Numbered from the stretch's first letter, positions 1 to 6,641 are shown. The stretch is DNA of 20,462 nt from Flavobacteriales bacterium (GCA_027008965.1 JALVDN010000398.1:1-20462), one strand, 5' to 3'. Numbers and translations are program-made. Notes: a model not told the origin generated them from the letters alone.

Positions 1-316
1 GCCGAAGGCTTGCGAGCATGCGAGGGAAAACAAGCGTGGCGTTTGCGTTTGGGCATCAGGGAAGCGCTGGTTTCCCGAGCCCGCCGACAAGACCGGAGCC
101 CGGAGCGAAGCGGAGGGCGAAGGGCTTGGAGGCTCACGGAGCAAGACGCCCGCCGGAGCGATAGCGGAGGCGTGCCGGCTTGCGAAGTAACGGAGGGAGA
201 CAAAGACGTGGCTTCGGGGTTTGGATAAGAGGAAGCCTTTGGCTCCCGGAGGGCGGAGTGAAACGTCCGCAGGACGGTTCACGGAGCCGGCGGCAAGACC
301 GAAGGGCTTGCCGGGT
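1..316. repeat. GC-rich non-coding block with short palindromic repeats
   Basis: This stretch is far richer in G+C than everything after it and changes abruptly to AT-rich DNA at about 316. It is built from recurring short words. CGGAGCGAAGCGGAGG (101-116) and CGGAGCGATAGCGGAGG (154-170) are near-identical. CGGAGG recurs at 191-196 and 247-252. GAAGGGCTTG occurs at 119-128 and 301-310, and TCACGGAGC at 134-142 and 279-287. Several words sit in hairpins: CGGCAAG (291-297) pairs with CTTGCCG (307-313), CGTCC (264-268) with GGACG (272-276), and 141-183 folds imperfectly. A possible frame over 10-228 is Arg-rich, starts at TTG and follows the repeat composition, so I do not call it a gene. The best description is a cluster of REP-like intergenic repeats; the left edge lies outside the window. 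Confidence 0.6.
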
Positions 317-376
317 TAAAACATCCGAATTTAGAAAGGTCCTGCATTGTTATTCATGAATGATGATAAATTTTTG

Positions 377-384
377 TATCTTTG
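377..384 (+). promoter_or_regulatory. greA promoter, -7 element TATCTTTG
   Basis: TATCTTTG fits the Bacteroidota -7 consensus TAnnTTTG exactly. No good TTTG lies 19 bp upstream, so the -33 element is weak. The surrounding AAATTTTTGTATCTTTGCA (368-386) is identical to the thioredoxin promoter core at 4363-4381. The transcript would start near 390, directly at the foot of the leader hairpin. Confidence 0.7.
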
Positions 385-390
385 CAACAT

Positions 391-429
391 AAATCACTTC
401 CCGGTTGCGGGTAAGTGGTTTCTTTTTTT
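391..429 (+). terminator. Terminator-like hairpin in the greA leader
   Basis: AAATCACTT (391-399) pairs with AAGTGGTTT (413-421) with one T-G wobble, and CCCG (400-403) pairs with CGGG (408-411) around a GTTG loop. This gives a 13-bp stem with a single bulged T at 412. A C and seven Ts follow (423-429). It has every element of an intrinsic terminator but lies between the greA promoter and the start codon at 444. It would release a leader RNA of roughly 40 nt, or act as an attenuator. The alternative, that it terminates something upstream, is less likely because the stem starts where the greA transcript should start. Confidence 0.65.
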
Positions 430-443
430 AAAACCTGAATGTT

Positions 444-914
444 ATGTCAAAACCGGTATATTATTCCAAAGAAGGATTGCAAAAAATCAAGGACGAGTTG
501 GATAAACTTCTGAAGGAGAAGCCCAAGGTGGCTCAACGGATTGCCGAAGCCCGGGAATTAGGAGATTTATCTGAAAATTCGGAATATCATGCGGCGCGTG
601 AAGCTTTGGCTTTGTTGGAAATGAAAATTGCCCAACTTCAAGAGACACTATTCAATGCACGTGTGCTGGATGATTCGGATTTGGATCCTGATTTGGCCCT
701 TATTCTTTCCAAGGTTACGGTTCGTAATTTAGATACCGGTAAAGAAGAAGTTTTTACGTTGGTGGCACCGGCTGAAGCTAATTTCAAGGAGAAAAAAATC
801 AGTATTGAATCGCCTGTGGGCAAGGCTTTATTAAGAAAACGTGTAGGCGATAAGGTTGAAGTTAAAGTTCCGGTTGGCGTTTTACGCTTTGAAATTATCA
901 AGATTGAACGCTGA
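444..914 (+). CDS. greA: Transcription elongation factor GreA
   Basis: This 156-aa protein rescues backtracked RNA polymerase by stimulating cleavage of the nascent RNA 3' end in the secondary channel. The N-terminal coiled coil (about residues 1-75) holds the family signature ARELGDLSENSEYHAARE, with the two acidic tip residues D41 and E44 that position the catalytic metal. The C-terminal FKBP-like domain (about 80-156) ends in VGDKVEVKVPVGVLRFEIIKI. Length is normal for GreA. The ATG at 444 is preceded by AAAACCTGAATGTT rather than a Shine-Dalgarno site, as is usual in this phylum. The last 17 bases overlap the 3' end of the antiporter gene on the other strand. A terminator-like leader hairpin at 391-429 suggests control by premature termination. 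Confidence 0.97.
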   Translation: MSKPVYYSKEGLQKIKDELDKLLKEKPKVAQRIAEARELGDLSENSEYHAAREALALLEMKIAQLQETLFNARVLDDSDLDPDLALILSKVTVRNLDTGKEEVFTLVAPAEANFKEKKISIESPVGKALLRKRVGDKVEVKVPVGVLRFEIIKIER

Positions 915-2391
915 GCCATCCGGCTATCAGAAATAAAACGGCACTTATGGTTGCGCTGAGCAATGCATAAGGTAATTGTGTTTTTACATGGTCTACCAAA
1001 TCGGTGGCGGCCGCCATGGATGAAATGATGGTGGTGTCGGAAATGGGCGAGGCGTGATCGCCGAAAACGCCACCGCTCAAAACGGCCGCCAGCACCAAGG
1101 GAACAGGAATGCCTGTATGTATGGCCACCGGAATGGCAATGGGAATCATGATGGCAAAAGTACCCCATGAAGTTCCCGTGGAAAAAGCCATGAAGGCTGA
1201 TAGAAGAAAAACAATAAGCGGAACAACGGCCGGAGAGAGGAATTTTTTGGAGACTTCGGCCAGGTATAATCCCGTTCCCAATTCTTTGGTCACCGCTCCA
1301 ATGGCAAAAGCCATCATCATCAACAGTGCCAACGGCATCATTTCGGAAATGCCTTTCAATACCCACTCGTTCAGTTGGTCAAAGCCGGCGATTTTTTGGA
1401 AATAATACATGATCGATGCAACGATTAAAGCTGTGATAACCGCAAAAAGCACGGCCGTTGATCCTGAGCCTTCACCTAAGGCATATATCCATCTTTTTCC
1501 TATGTCGGCATAGGGATATTTTTCAACGGAGGCCGGCCAGCCGGTGAGTAAAAGTATGACCGGCATCATCAATACCATCACGGCAAGCGGGATGAGCATA
1601 TTTACGGCTTTGGGGCGGGCGTTTTGAACGGGCTCAACGCGGGTTAATTCGTCAGAAATCATAGGCCGGGCATCATCCCATAGTAATTTTCCTTCCTGTT
1701 TGGTTCTCTGTTCGGTTTTTTTCATGGGGCCTATGTTGAGGTTTTTCCAAATGGCCAATAATCCCAATATCAAAGCCAACAAAGGATAAAAATTATAAAC
1801 CTGGCTTTTCATCAATAACAGAAAAGGTTTGTCCAGGCCTTCTACCAACAGAAGTCCCATAATAAATGCTCCCCAAGCATTAAAAGGCAACAAAACGGAT
1901 ATAGGTGCGCTACTGGAATCGGCAATGTAAGCCAATTTTTCGCGGGAGATTTTGAATTTGTCAAACAACGGACGGAAAACCGTCCCGACCGTGAGCGAAG
2001 AAATACTTGTTTCCACAAAGATGATTACACCCGTTAGCCAAGCCCAAAGTTGGATTTTTTTCTCTGTATTTTGACTTTGCGATGCTTTTGGCAGACGTTT
2101 TTCCATCATCCGGACAAAACCTTCCACCCCTCCCGATTTTTGAATGAACAATATCAATGCCCCGACCAATGCACTGAACATAATGGTTTTGGTATTGCCT
2201 TCGGACTTAAAGACTTGTACAAGCGATAGGATTGAATCATAGAAAGACTTGATTGGATTTCCTTGATCTATAATCAAATAAGCCAACCAAATGCCACCGA
2301 ATAGGGCCACGAAAACCTTTTTGGTGCGAATGGCCAAAAAAATGGCTAACAATGGCGGAAGAACAGACCAAAAACCGTAATGATGCGTCAT
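898..2391 (-). CDS. nhaC: Na+/H+ antiporter, NhaC family
   Basis: This 497-aa polytopic inner-membrane protein resembles the Na+/H+ antiporter family that includes NhaC, which exchanges cytoplasmic Na+ for external protons. About eleven hydrophobic segments can be seen. Two conserved stretches identify the family: FSTGTSWGTFAIMIPIA (403-419) and GGVFGDHASPISDTTIISS (440-458), the latter followed by DHVKTQLPYA. A polar, charged loop (about 222-262) separates the two halves. NhaC is the usual name for this type, but Na+ rather than another cation or an amine-acid exchange is a family inference. The start at 2391 was chosen because the hydrophobic N terminus begins at once (GFWSVLPPLLAI). The gene is divergent from the crotonase gene and converges on greA with a 17-bp overlap. 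Confidence 0.88.
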   Translation of the reverse strand: MTHHYGFWSVLPPLLAIFLAIRTKKVFVALFGGIWLAYLIIDQGNPIKSFYDSILSLVQVFKSEGNTKTIMFSALVGALILFIQKSGGVEGFVRMMEKRLPKASQSQNTEKKIQLWAWLTGVIIFVETSISSLTVGTVFRPLFDKFKISREKLAYIADSSSAPISVLLPFNAWGAFIMGLLLVEGLDKPFLLLMKSQVYNFYPLLALILGLLAIWKNLNIGPMKKTEQRTKQEGKLLWDDARPMISDELTRVEPVQNARPKAVNMLIPLAVMVLMMPVILLLTGWPASVEKYPYADIGKRWIYALGEGSGSTAVLFAVITALIVASIMYYFQKIAGFDQLNEWVLKGISEMMPLALLMMMAFAIGAVTKELGTGLYLAEVSKKFLSPAVVPLIVFLLSAFMAFSTGTSWGTFAIMIPIAIPVAIHTGIPVPLVLAAVLSGGVFGDHASPISDTTIISSMAAATDLVDHVKTQLPYALLSATISAVLFLIAGWLSVQS

Positions 2392-2395
2392 GAAA

Positions 2396-2403
2396 CAAAT
2401 ATA
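2396..2403 (-). promoter_or_regulatory. Possible nhaC promoter -7 element TATATTTG
   Basis: On the minus strand TATATTTG matches TAnnTTTG and ends only 4 bases before the nhaC ATG (2391-2389). A transcript from it would be leaderless or nearly so. I see no TTTG at the expected -33 distance, so this is a half-supported call. Confidence 0.35.
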
Positions 2404-2426
2404 ACGGATTTTAAAAAAATCTTTGT

Positions 2427-2434
2427 TAGCTTTG
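2427..2434 (+). promoter_or_regulatory. Possible crotonase promoter -7 element TAGCTTTG
   Basis: TAGCTTTG matches TAnnTTTG and lies 16 bases upstream of the ATG at 2451, in the 59-bp divergent gap. A good -33 TTTG is not visible at 17-21 bp spacing. Confidence 0.4.
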
Positions 2435-2450
2435 AAAAAAACAATCTGTT

Positions 2451-3203
2451 ATGACCAATCATGTTTTTACGGATATAGACCGTCATGTTGCCCGGATCAC
2501 TTTTTCCCACCCGCCGGTCAATGCACTGCCTTCGGACGTTTTGGAAGCCTTGGAAATACATATCAACCGTGCATCGGAAACAGAGGGTATCAAACTCATT
2601 ATCTTGCAAAGTGAAGGAAAAACTTTTTGTGCCGGCGCCTCTTTTGACGAACTGTTGGCCCTGGATAATTTTGACGATGCCAAAGTTTTTTTTATGGGTT
2701 TTGGGAAAGTGATCAATGCCATGCGTAAAGCCAAGGTTCCGGTGGTTGCGCGTGTTCAAGGTAAAGCTGTTGGCGGTGGAGTGGGCATTATTGCCGCATC
2801 GGATTTGAGTGTGGCCGTGGAAGGGGCATCCGTTAAATTGTCCGAACTTTCCATCAGCATAGGTCCTTATGTGATAGCTCCTGCCATCATCCGAAAAACC
2901 AGGCGTGCATTTTTCCAAGAAATGAGCCTGCAGCCTTACAAGTGGTTTGATGCTTTCACGGCCCAAAAGCACGGACTTTTCTCACACGTGACCGAAAGCC
3001 GGGGGAGAATGGAAGAAATATTGGAAAACATTATTTCGGCATATGAGAAATATGACCTCACCGCCATCACTACGCTAAAAAAAGAAATTTGGTCTGATGC
3101 CAGGCATTGGGATGAGCTTTTAGAGCGCCAAGCCGAGAAAAGTGCCGGATTATTATTGAGAGAACCGGTGAAAGAATTATTATATAAACTAAAAAACAAA
3201 TAA
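2451..3203 (+). CDS. Enoyl-CoA hydratase/isomerase (crotonase) family protein, methylglutaconyl-CoA hydratase-like
   Basis: A 250-aa cytoplasmic crotonase-fold enzyme acting on an acyl-CoA. FCAGASFDEL (59-68) and GKAVGGGVGIIAASD (104-118) form the two halves of the oxyanion hole that holds the thioester. E132, in LSELSISIGPY, fits the second catalytic glutamate of enoyl-CoA hydratase. The first glutamate slot, after GGG, is glycine (G112). A glycine there and a PYVI-type stretch after the glutamate are what I recall from methylglutaconyl-CoA hydratases of leucine and terpenoid catabolism (LiuC/AtuE type), so that substrate is plausible. No leucine-degradation neighbours are present to support it. 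The upstream gene is divergent and the downstream tonB gene is convergent, so it is probably transcribed alone. Confidence 0.82.
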   Translation: MTNHVFTDIDRHVARITFSHPPVNALPSDVLEALEIHINRASETEGIKLIILQSEGKTFCAGASFDELLALDNFDDAKVFFMGFGKVINAMRKAKVPVVARVQGKAVGGGVGIIAASDLSVAVEGASVKLSELSISIGPYVIAPAIIRKTRRAFFQEMSLQPYKWFDAFTAQKHGLFSHVTESRGRMEEILENIISAYEKYDLTAITTLKKEIWSDARHWDELLERQAEKSAGLLLREPVKELLYKLKNK

Positions 3204-3223
3204 AAGCCGGTTCAAAAACCGGC
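3189..3223 (-). terminator. Intrinsic terminator of tonB
   Basis: GCCGGTT (3206-3212) and AACCGGC (3217-3223) make a perfect 7-bp stem with a 4-base loop. Read on the minus strand it is followed by TTTTATTTGTTTTTT (3205-3191), a suitable U-rich tail, so it ends tonB transcripts 22 bases past the stop. The tail runs into the 3' end of the crotonase gene. On the plus strand there is no T-run right after the stem. Confidence 0.75.
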
Positions 3224-3244
3224 CGAATTAATCAATTGTTGTTT

Positions 3245-3976
3245 TTAATCAACTTGAAAGACAATCGGTAAGGTATAGACGACCTTTACTTTCTTTCCGC
3301 GTTGTTCACCGGGTTTCCAACGGGGCATTTGTTTTACTACCCGGACGGCTTCTTTTTCCAATGCTTTGCTTTTTGTGCTCCGGGCTTGTATATGGGTCAC
3401 GTTGCCGTTTTTGTCCACAACGAAAACAACATTAATCCGTATCCTTCCCGTCAAACCTAGATCTTCAGCCAAATCTTTATTAAACTTGCGTTTGATTAAA
3501 CGATTTATCTTTTTGTTTGTACATTCCATTAATTTCTTTTTATCATTTATGTATTTTTCACAACCGGGAAAAACGGGTGGTTGTTCTACCAAAACATACG
3601 GGACATTTATGTCTTCATCATCATCCGGATCCACAGTTGGAATACTGTCTATAATTACCGGTTTTTTATTATTGATTTCCGTTGGCAAAAATGAAGTTGA
3701 TTCCTCTTTATCATTATCCGCTTTTATTTCTATTTCATTCTTAATTTCAACTCTTTTCTTCGTCACCACAGGCTTGGGTTTTATTTTTTCCACCACATAG
3801 GTTTGTTCAAAATCATCCGCATAAACATTGCCATATCCATCACTCATAGATTCTCCTTCAAATTTCTTGGATTCAATGACTCTCCATGAGATAAACAAGA
3901 CCAAAACAAGGCCTAACCATAGAAAAAGCGAGGTAAATTTGCTTAAATCCGCTTTTCGTGATTTTTTTGATGTCAT
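3245..3976 (-). CDS. tonB: TonB-family energy transducer protein
   Basis: A 243-aa periplasm-spanning protein with a positively charged N terminus and one transmembrane helix (about 16-31, LFLWLGLVLVLFISW). A long charged and acidic linker follows (about 35-130, with KPKPVVTKK and DPDDDEDINV), then a TonB C-terminal domain (about 150-243). The motif PPVFPGCE and a second cysteine in LMECTNKKI are typical of Bacteroidota TonB proteins. The domain ends in the recognisable QMPRWKPGEQRGKKVKVVYTLPIVFQ. It passes energy from the ExbB/ExbD motor to outer-membrane TonB-dependent receptors. The matching exb genes are 2.8 kb away on the opposite strand. The linker lacks the Pro-Glu/Pro-Lys array of enteric TonB. 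No clear promoter is visible upstream, and the tRNA-Leu terminator separates it from the tRNA. Confidence 0.88.
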   Translation of the reverse strand: MTSKKSRKADLSKFTSLFLWLGLVLVLFISWRVIESKKFEGESMSDGYGNVYADDFEQTYVVEKIKPKPVVTKKRVEIKNEIEIKADNDKEESTSFLPTEINNKKPVIIDSIPTVDPDDDEDINVPYVLVEQPPVFPGCEKYINDKKKLMECTNKKINRLIKRKFNKDLAEDLGLTGRIRINVVFVVDKNGNVTHIQARSTKSKALEKEAVRVVKQMPRWKPGEQRGKKVKVVYTLPIVFQVD

Positions 3977-4042
3977 AGCAGAAAATTTTAAGGTTTATAA
4001 AATAATAACGGACGCATTAGTAAATTTATTTTTTAGGGCGCA

Positions 4043-4075
4043 GTAAATAAAAAAACGGTCCGCTCGGGACCGTTT
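4043..4075 (-). terminator. Intrinsic terminator of tRNA-Leu
   Basis: AAACGGTCC (4053-4061) pairs perfectly with GGACCGTTT (4067-4075). On the minus strand the stem is followed by TTTTTTT (4055-4049) and then ATTTAC. It lies 9 bases after the 3' end of the tRNA, so the tRNA is a single-gene transcription unit separate from tonB. Confidence 0.85.
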
Positions 4076-4083
4076 GTTGAAGG

Positions 4084-4168
4084 TACCTAGGGTGGGAATC
4101 GAACCCACACTCCCTCATCGGGAACCGGATTTTGAGTCCGGCGCGTCTACCAGTTCCGCCACCTAGGC
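4084..4168 (-). tRNA. tRNA-Leu (anticodon CAA)
   Basis: The minus strand folds as a class II tRNA of 85 nt. The acceptor GCCTAGG (5' end at 4168) pairs with CCTAGGT (4091-4085), with a G-U pair at 1-72, and the discriminator is A (4084). The anticodon loop is CTCAAAA with CAA at 4134-4132. There is a long variable arm with a CCC/GGG stem. The T arm is GTGGG-TTCGATT-CCCAC. The genome continues ACCT, so CCA is not fully encoded. It reads UUG codons. Confidence 0.96.
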
Positions 4169-4179
4169 AAATGGGATAG

Positions 4180-4210
4180 CAAATTTACGGAAATATAAAA
4201 TTATCTCAAA
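4180..4210 (-). promoter_or_regulatory. tRNA-Leu promoter, full TTTG-N19-TAAATTTG
   Basis: On the minus strand TTTG (4210-4207), a 19-bp spacer and TAAATTTG (4187-4180) match the Bacteroidota vegetative promoter at every fixed position. The element ends 11 bases before the tRNA 5' end. Confidence 0.88.
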
Positions 4211-4351
4211 ATGTTTTTTATACAATTTTTGTTCTATCGTCCAAAACGGTTGGGATGGCATTTATACTCATCGGAATAAACCAAACCTTCATATAAACAG
4301 TATTCCTTTTAATATATTAAAGTATACAGACGGAAAATGAAATTGTTAAAA

Positions 4352-4379
4352 TTTGAGGAATAAAATTTTTGTATCTTTG
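4352..4379 (+). promoter_or_regulatory. Thioredoxin gene promoter, TATCTTTG
   Basis: TATCTTTG (4372-4379) matches TAnnTTTG. A TTTG at 4352-4355 is 16 bp upstream, a little short for the -33 element. The core AAATTTTTGTATCTTTGCA (4363-4381) is identical to that of greA. It lies inside the upstream extension of the reading frame, which argues that translation begins at 4407. Confidence 0.75.
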
Positions 4380-4406
4380 CACGGTAATTTTAAAAACCTA
4401 AATGTT

Positions 4407-4742
4407 ATGCCTGTAGTAGTAACCGATGCAACTTTTGAAAAAGAAGTTTTACAGTCCGACGTGCCCGTTGTAGTGGATTTTTGGGCAGTATGGTGCGGTC
4501 CGTGCCGGATGATAGCTCCCATCATGGAACAATTGGAAGAGCGATATGGAGACAAAATCAAAGTAGCCAAAGTAGATGTGGACAAAGAACAAAGATATGC
4601 AGCACAATATGGAGTGAGAAATATTCCCACCGTATTGGTGTTTCATAATGGCGAACCGATTGGGCGTCAAGTAGGTGTGGCTCCATTGGAAGTATTCACC
4701 AGAGCTTTAGATAAACTGGTTGGACACGAGGAGAAAGCTTGA
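4407..4742 (+). CDS. trx: Thioredoxin
   Basis: A 111-aa cytosolic thioredoxin that reduces protein disulfides. The single thioredoxin-fold domain has the active site WCGPC within VVVDFWAVWCGPCRMIAP and the cis-proline loop NIPTVLVF. The usual acidic residue before the active-site Trp (AEW) is valine here (AVW). The frame is open upstream to a TTG at 4353, but that part overlaps the promoter TATCTTTG, so the ATG at 4407 is the start. That ATG is preceded by AAAACCTAAATGTT, almost the same as the greA start region. A strong terminator follows, so this is a single-gene unit. Which thioredoxin paralogue it is cannot be told from here. Confidence 0.95.
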   Translation: MPVVVTDATFEKEVLQSDVPVVVDFWAVWCGPCRMIAPIMEQLEERYGDKIKVAKVDVDKEQRYAAQYGVRNIPTVLVFHNGEPIGRQVGVAPLEVFTRALDKLVGHEEKA

Positions 4743-4770
4743 TGATGTATTTTCTTTTAGTTTTTCTATA

Positions 4771-4797
4771 AAAACCTGCCGGCCGGCAGGTTTTTTT
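4771..4797 (+). terminator. Intrinsic terminator of the thioredoxin gene
   Basis: AAAACCTGCCGG and CCGGCAGGTTTT (4771-4794) form a perfect palindrome, followed by further Ts to 4797. It lies 28 bases after the stop codon. It is symmetric, but there is no minus-strand gene to end. Confidence 0.9.
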
Positions 4798-4973
4798 ATT
4801 ACAAAAATATTTTATAATATTGCATTGTTCTATTCATAAATCTTTCTTTACAAAATCATTTTAAAAAATAGTTCTCTGTCAACAACGATATGTTGGGTTA
4901 CCTTTTCCGGTTTCCGTTTCATACGTTATCAAAGTTTGAACTAATATAAACCTATAAATAAATTTCACAAAAT

Positions 4974-6593
4974 ATGTTTGATATAGACAACTTGAAACAG
5001 CTTAAATTGGTAGAACTTCAAGAAATAGCCAAGAAAATCGGGATAAAAAAATACTATCACCTCAAAAAAATGGAGTTGATCTATAAAATCCTTGATTTTC
5101 AAGCGGATAATCCCGATAAGGTGAGAGAAGTTTTGCTTCAAGAGAAAAAAACTTCAAATGAGGAGCAATCCAAAACCAAGTCTGACCAACCGGAAAAAAG
5201 TTCAACTTCTTCAAATAAAAAAAGAAGAAGAAAAAGAACTAAAAAGACAGACGAAAAGAAAGAAACCAATAGTAAGGAGCAAGAAAATCCTACTCCCGCC
5301 ACCGGTCACTCCAAAAAAGACTCCAAATCCGGAAACCAAAAAGAAAAGACCGGCGATCCAAAAGTTGTGGTAAAAAAGAAATCCCAAAAAGAAAATGAAT
5401 CCGCCCCGTCAAAAACACAAGAAGAATCCAAGAAGGAGTTGCCGTTGGAACAAGATAAAAAAGAAAAAGAATTTGAATTTGACGGTTTGATTGAAGTAGA
5501 AGGCGTTTTGGAAATATTGCAAGACGGATATGGCTTTTTGCGTTCGGCGGATTTCAATTATTTGTCCTCCCCCGATGATGTATATTTATCGCAATCACAA
5601 ATACGATTATTCGGACTGAAAACCGGGGATACCGTACGTGGTATTGTTCGCCCGCCTAAGGATAATGAAAAATACTATCCGCTTGTGAAGGTGTTAAAAA
5701 TAAATGGTTTGGATCCTGCGATTATCAGAGATCGGGTTGCATTTGAACACCTTACTCCTGTTTTCCCGAACGAAAAATTTAATTTGGCAGGTATCCGTAG
5801 CAATTTATCCACACGGATTGTTGATTTGTTTTCACCCATCGGTAAAGGGCAACGTGCTATGATTGTTTCGCAACCCAAAACCGGAAAAACCTGGTTATTA
5901 AAGGATATTGCCAATGTGATTGCCGCCAATCATCCGGAAGTATATTTAATGGTGTTATTGATAGATGAACGTCCGGAAGAAGTGACCGATATAAAAGAAA
6001 GCGTGAAAGCTGAAGTTATTGCATCCACTTTTGATCAACAAGCCGACCGGCATGTAAAAGTGGCTAATATAGTTATAGAAAAAGCTAAACGTTTGGTGGA
6101 AAGCGGTCATGATGTAGTCATTTTGCTTGATTCCATCACCCGTCTTGCACGGGCTTATAATACCGTTCAGCCTGCTTCGGGGCGTGTACTCACCGGAGGT
6201 GTGGATGCAAACGCACTTCATAAACCCAAACGCTTTTTTGGTGCCGCACGGAACATCAAAGGAGGCGGTTCGCTTACTATTATAGCCACCGCACTTGTAG
6301 ATACAGGTTCCAAGATGGACGAAGTGATTTTTGAAGAATTCAAAGGAACCGGAAATATGGAACTGCAACTTGACAGGCGATTGGCCAATAGAAGAATCTA
6401 TCCGGCTATTGACCTGCTCTCATCGGGCACAAGGCGTGATGATTTATTGCACGATCAAAAAACATTACAACGCATGTGGTTATTGAGGCGATATATTGCA
6501 GATATGAATCCGATTGAAGCCATGGAGTTTCTCAAAGAGCGCATGGAACGCACCCAAACCAATGAGGAATTTCTGATGTCAATGAATGAATAG
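4974..6593 (+). CDS. rho: Transcription termination factor Rho with a long disordered insertion
   Basis: This 539-aa hexameric RNA helicase ends transcription at untranslated RNA. The order is a Rho N-terminal helical domain (1-55, LVELQEIAKKIGI), then a very charged low-complexity segment (about 56-168) rich in K, E, S and T with KKRRRKR at 82-88. A cold-shock-type RNA-binding domain (about 174-246, GVLEILQDGYGFLR) and a RecA-type ATPase follow. Walker A is SQPKTGKT (299-306) and Walker B is VVILLD (381-386). The late motifs GGVDANALHKPKRFFGAARNIKGG and GTGNMELQLDRRLANRRIYPAIDLLSSGTRR are intact. The insertion makes it about 120 aa longer than E. coli Rho. A similar disordered region is known in Bacteroides Rho, where it drives condensate formation. 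No promoter is clear in the 176 bp after the thioredoxin terminator. Confidence 0.97.
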   Translation: MFDIDNLKQLKLVELQEIAKKIGIKKYYHLKKMELIYKILDFQADNPDKVREVLLQEKKTSNEEQSKTKSDQPEKSSTSSNKKRRRKRTKKTDEKKETNSKEQENPTPATGHSKKDSKSGNQKEKTGDPKVVVKKKSQKENESAPSKTQEESKKELPLEQDKKEKEFEFDGLIEVEGVLEILQDGYGFLRSADFNYLSSPDDVYLSQSQIRLFGLKTGDTVRGIVRPPKDNEKYYPLVKVLKINGLDPAIIRDRVAFEHLTPVFPNEKFNLAGIRSNLSTRIVDLFSPIGKGQRAMIVSQPKTGKTWLLKDIANVIAANHPEVYLMVLLIDERPEEVTDIKESVKAEVIASTFDQQADRHVKVANIVIEKAKRLVESGHDVVILLDSITRLARAYNTVQPASGRVLTGGVDANALHKPKRFFGAARNIKGGGSLTIIATALVDTGSKMDEVIFEEFKGTGNMELQLDRRLANRRIYPAIDLLSSGTRRDDLLHDQKTLQRMWLLRRYIADMNPIEAMEFLKERMERTQTNEEFLMSMNE

Positions 6594-6602
6594 AATTCAA
6601 AT

Positions 6603-6633
6603 TTTGCACTTTAATAAAAAGAAATTATATTTG
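6603..6633 (+). promoter_or_regulatory. tRNA-Ser promoter, full TTTG-N19-TATATTTG
   Basis: TTTG (6603-6606), a 19-bp spacer and TATATTTG (6626-6633) match the Bacteroidota consensus at all fixed positions. The element ends 8 bases before the tRNA. It is the only consensus promoter I find upstream of the exb genes. Confidence 0.88.
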
Positions 6634-6641
6634 TGCTTCAA

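Noticed and set aside
10..228. Open frame of 72 codons in the GC-rich block
   Set aside because: It starts at TTG, is dominated by Arg, Gly and Ser forced by GC-rich repeats, has no promoter or domain, and follows the repeat units rather than a protein pattern.
638..1366. 242-codon minus-strand frame across greA and nhaC
   Set aside because: It is His/Ser/Arg-rich with no domain, and lies over two genes with clear families in other frames.
3206..3223. Terminator for the plus-strand crotonase gene
   Set aside because: No T-run follows the stem on the plus strand; the U-rich tail is on the minus strand, so I assign it to tonB.
3366..3800. 144-codon plus-strand frame opposite tonB
   Set aside because: It is low-complexity Ser/Phe/Leu sequence, the complement of the Lys/Asp/Glu-rich TonB linker.
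4353..4406. N-terminal extension of thioredoxin from a TTG
   Set aside because: It covers the promoter TATCTTTG, and thioredoxins start just before VTDATF; the ATG at 4407 gives the normal length.
5158..5373. Second frame inside the Rho insertion, possible overlapping gene or frameshift
   Set aside because: The A-rich DNA opens several frames; the Rho frame is continuous on both sides, so no frameshift is needed.
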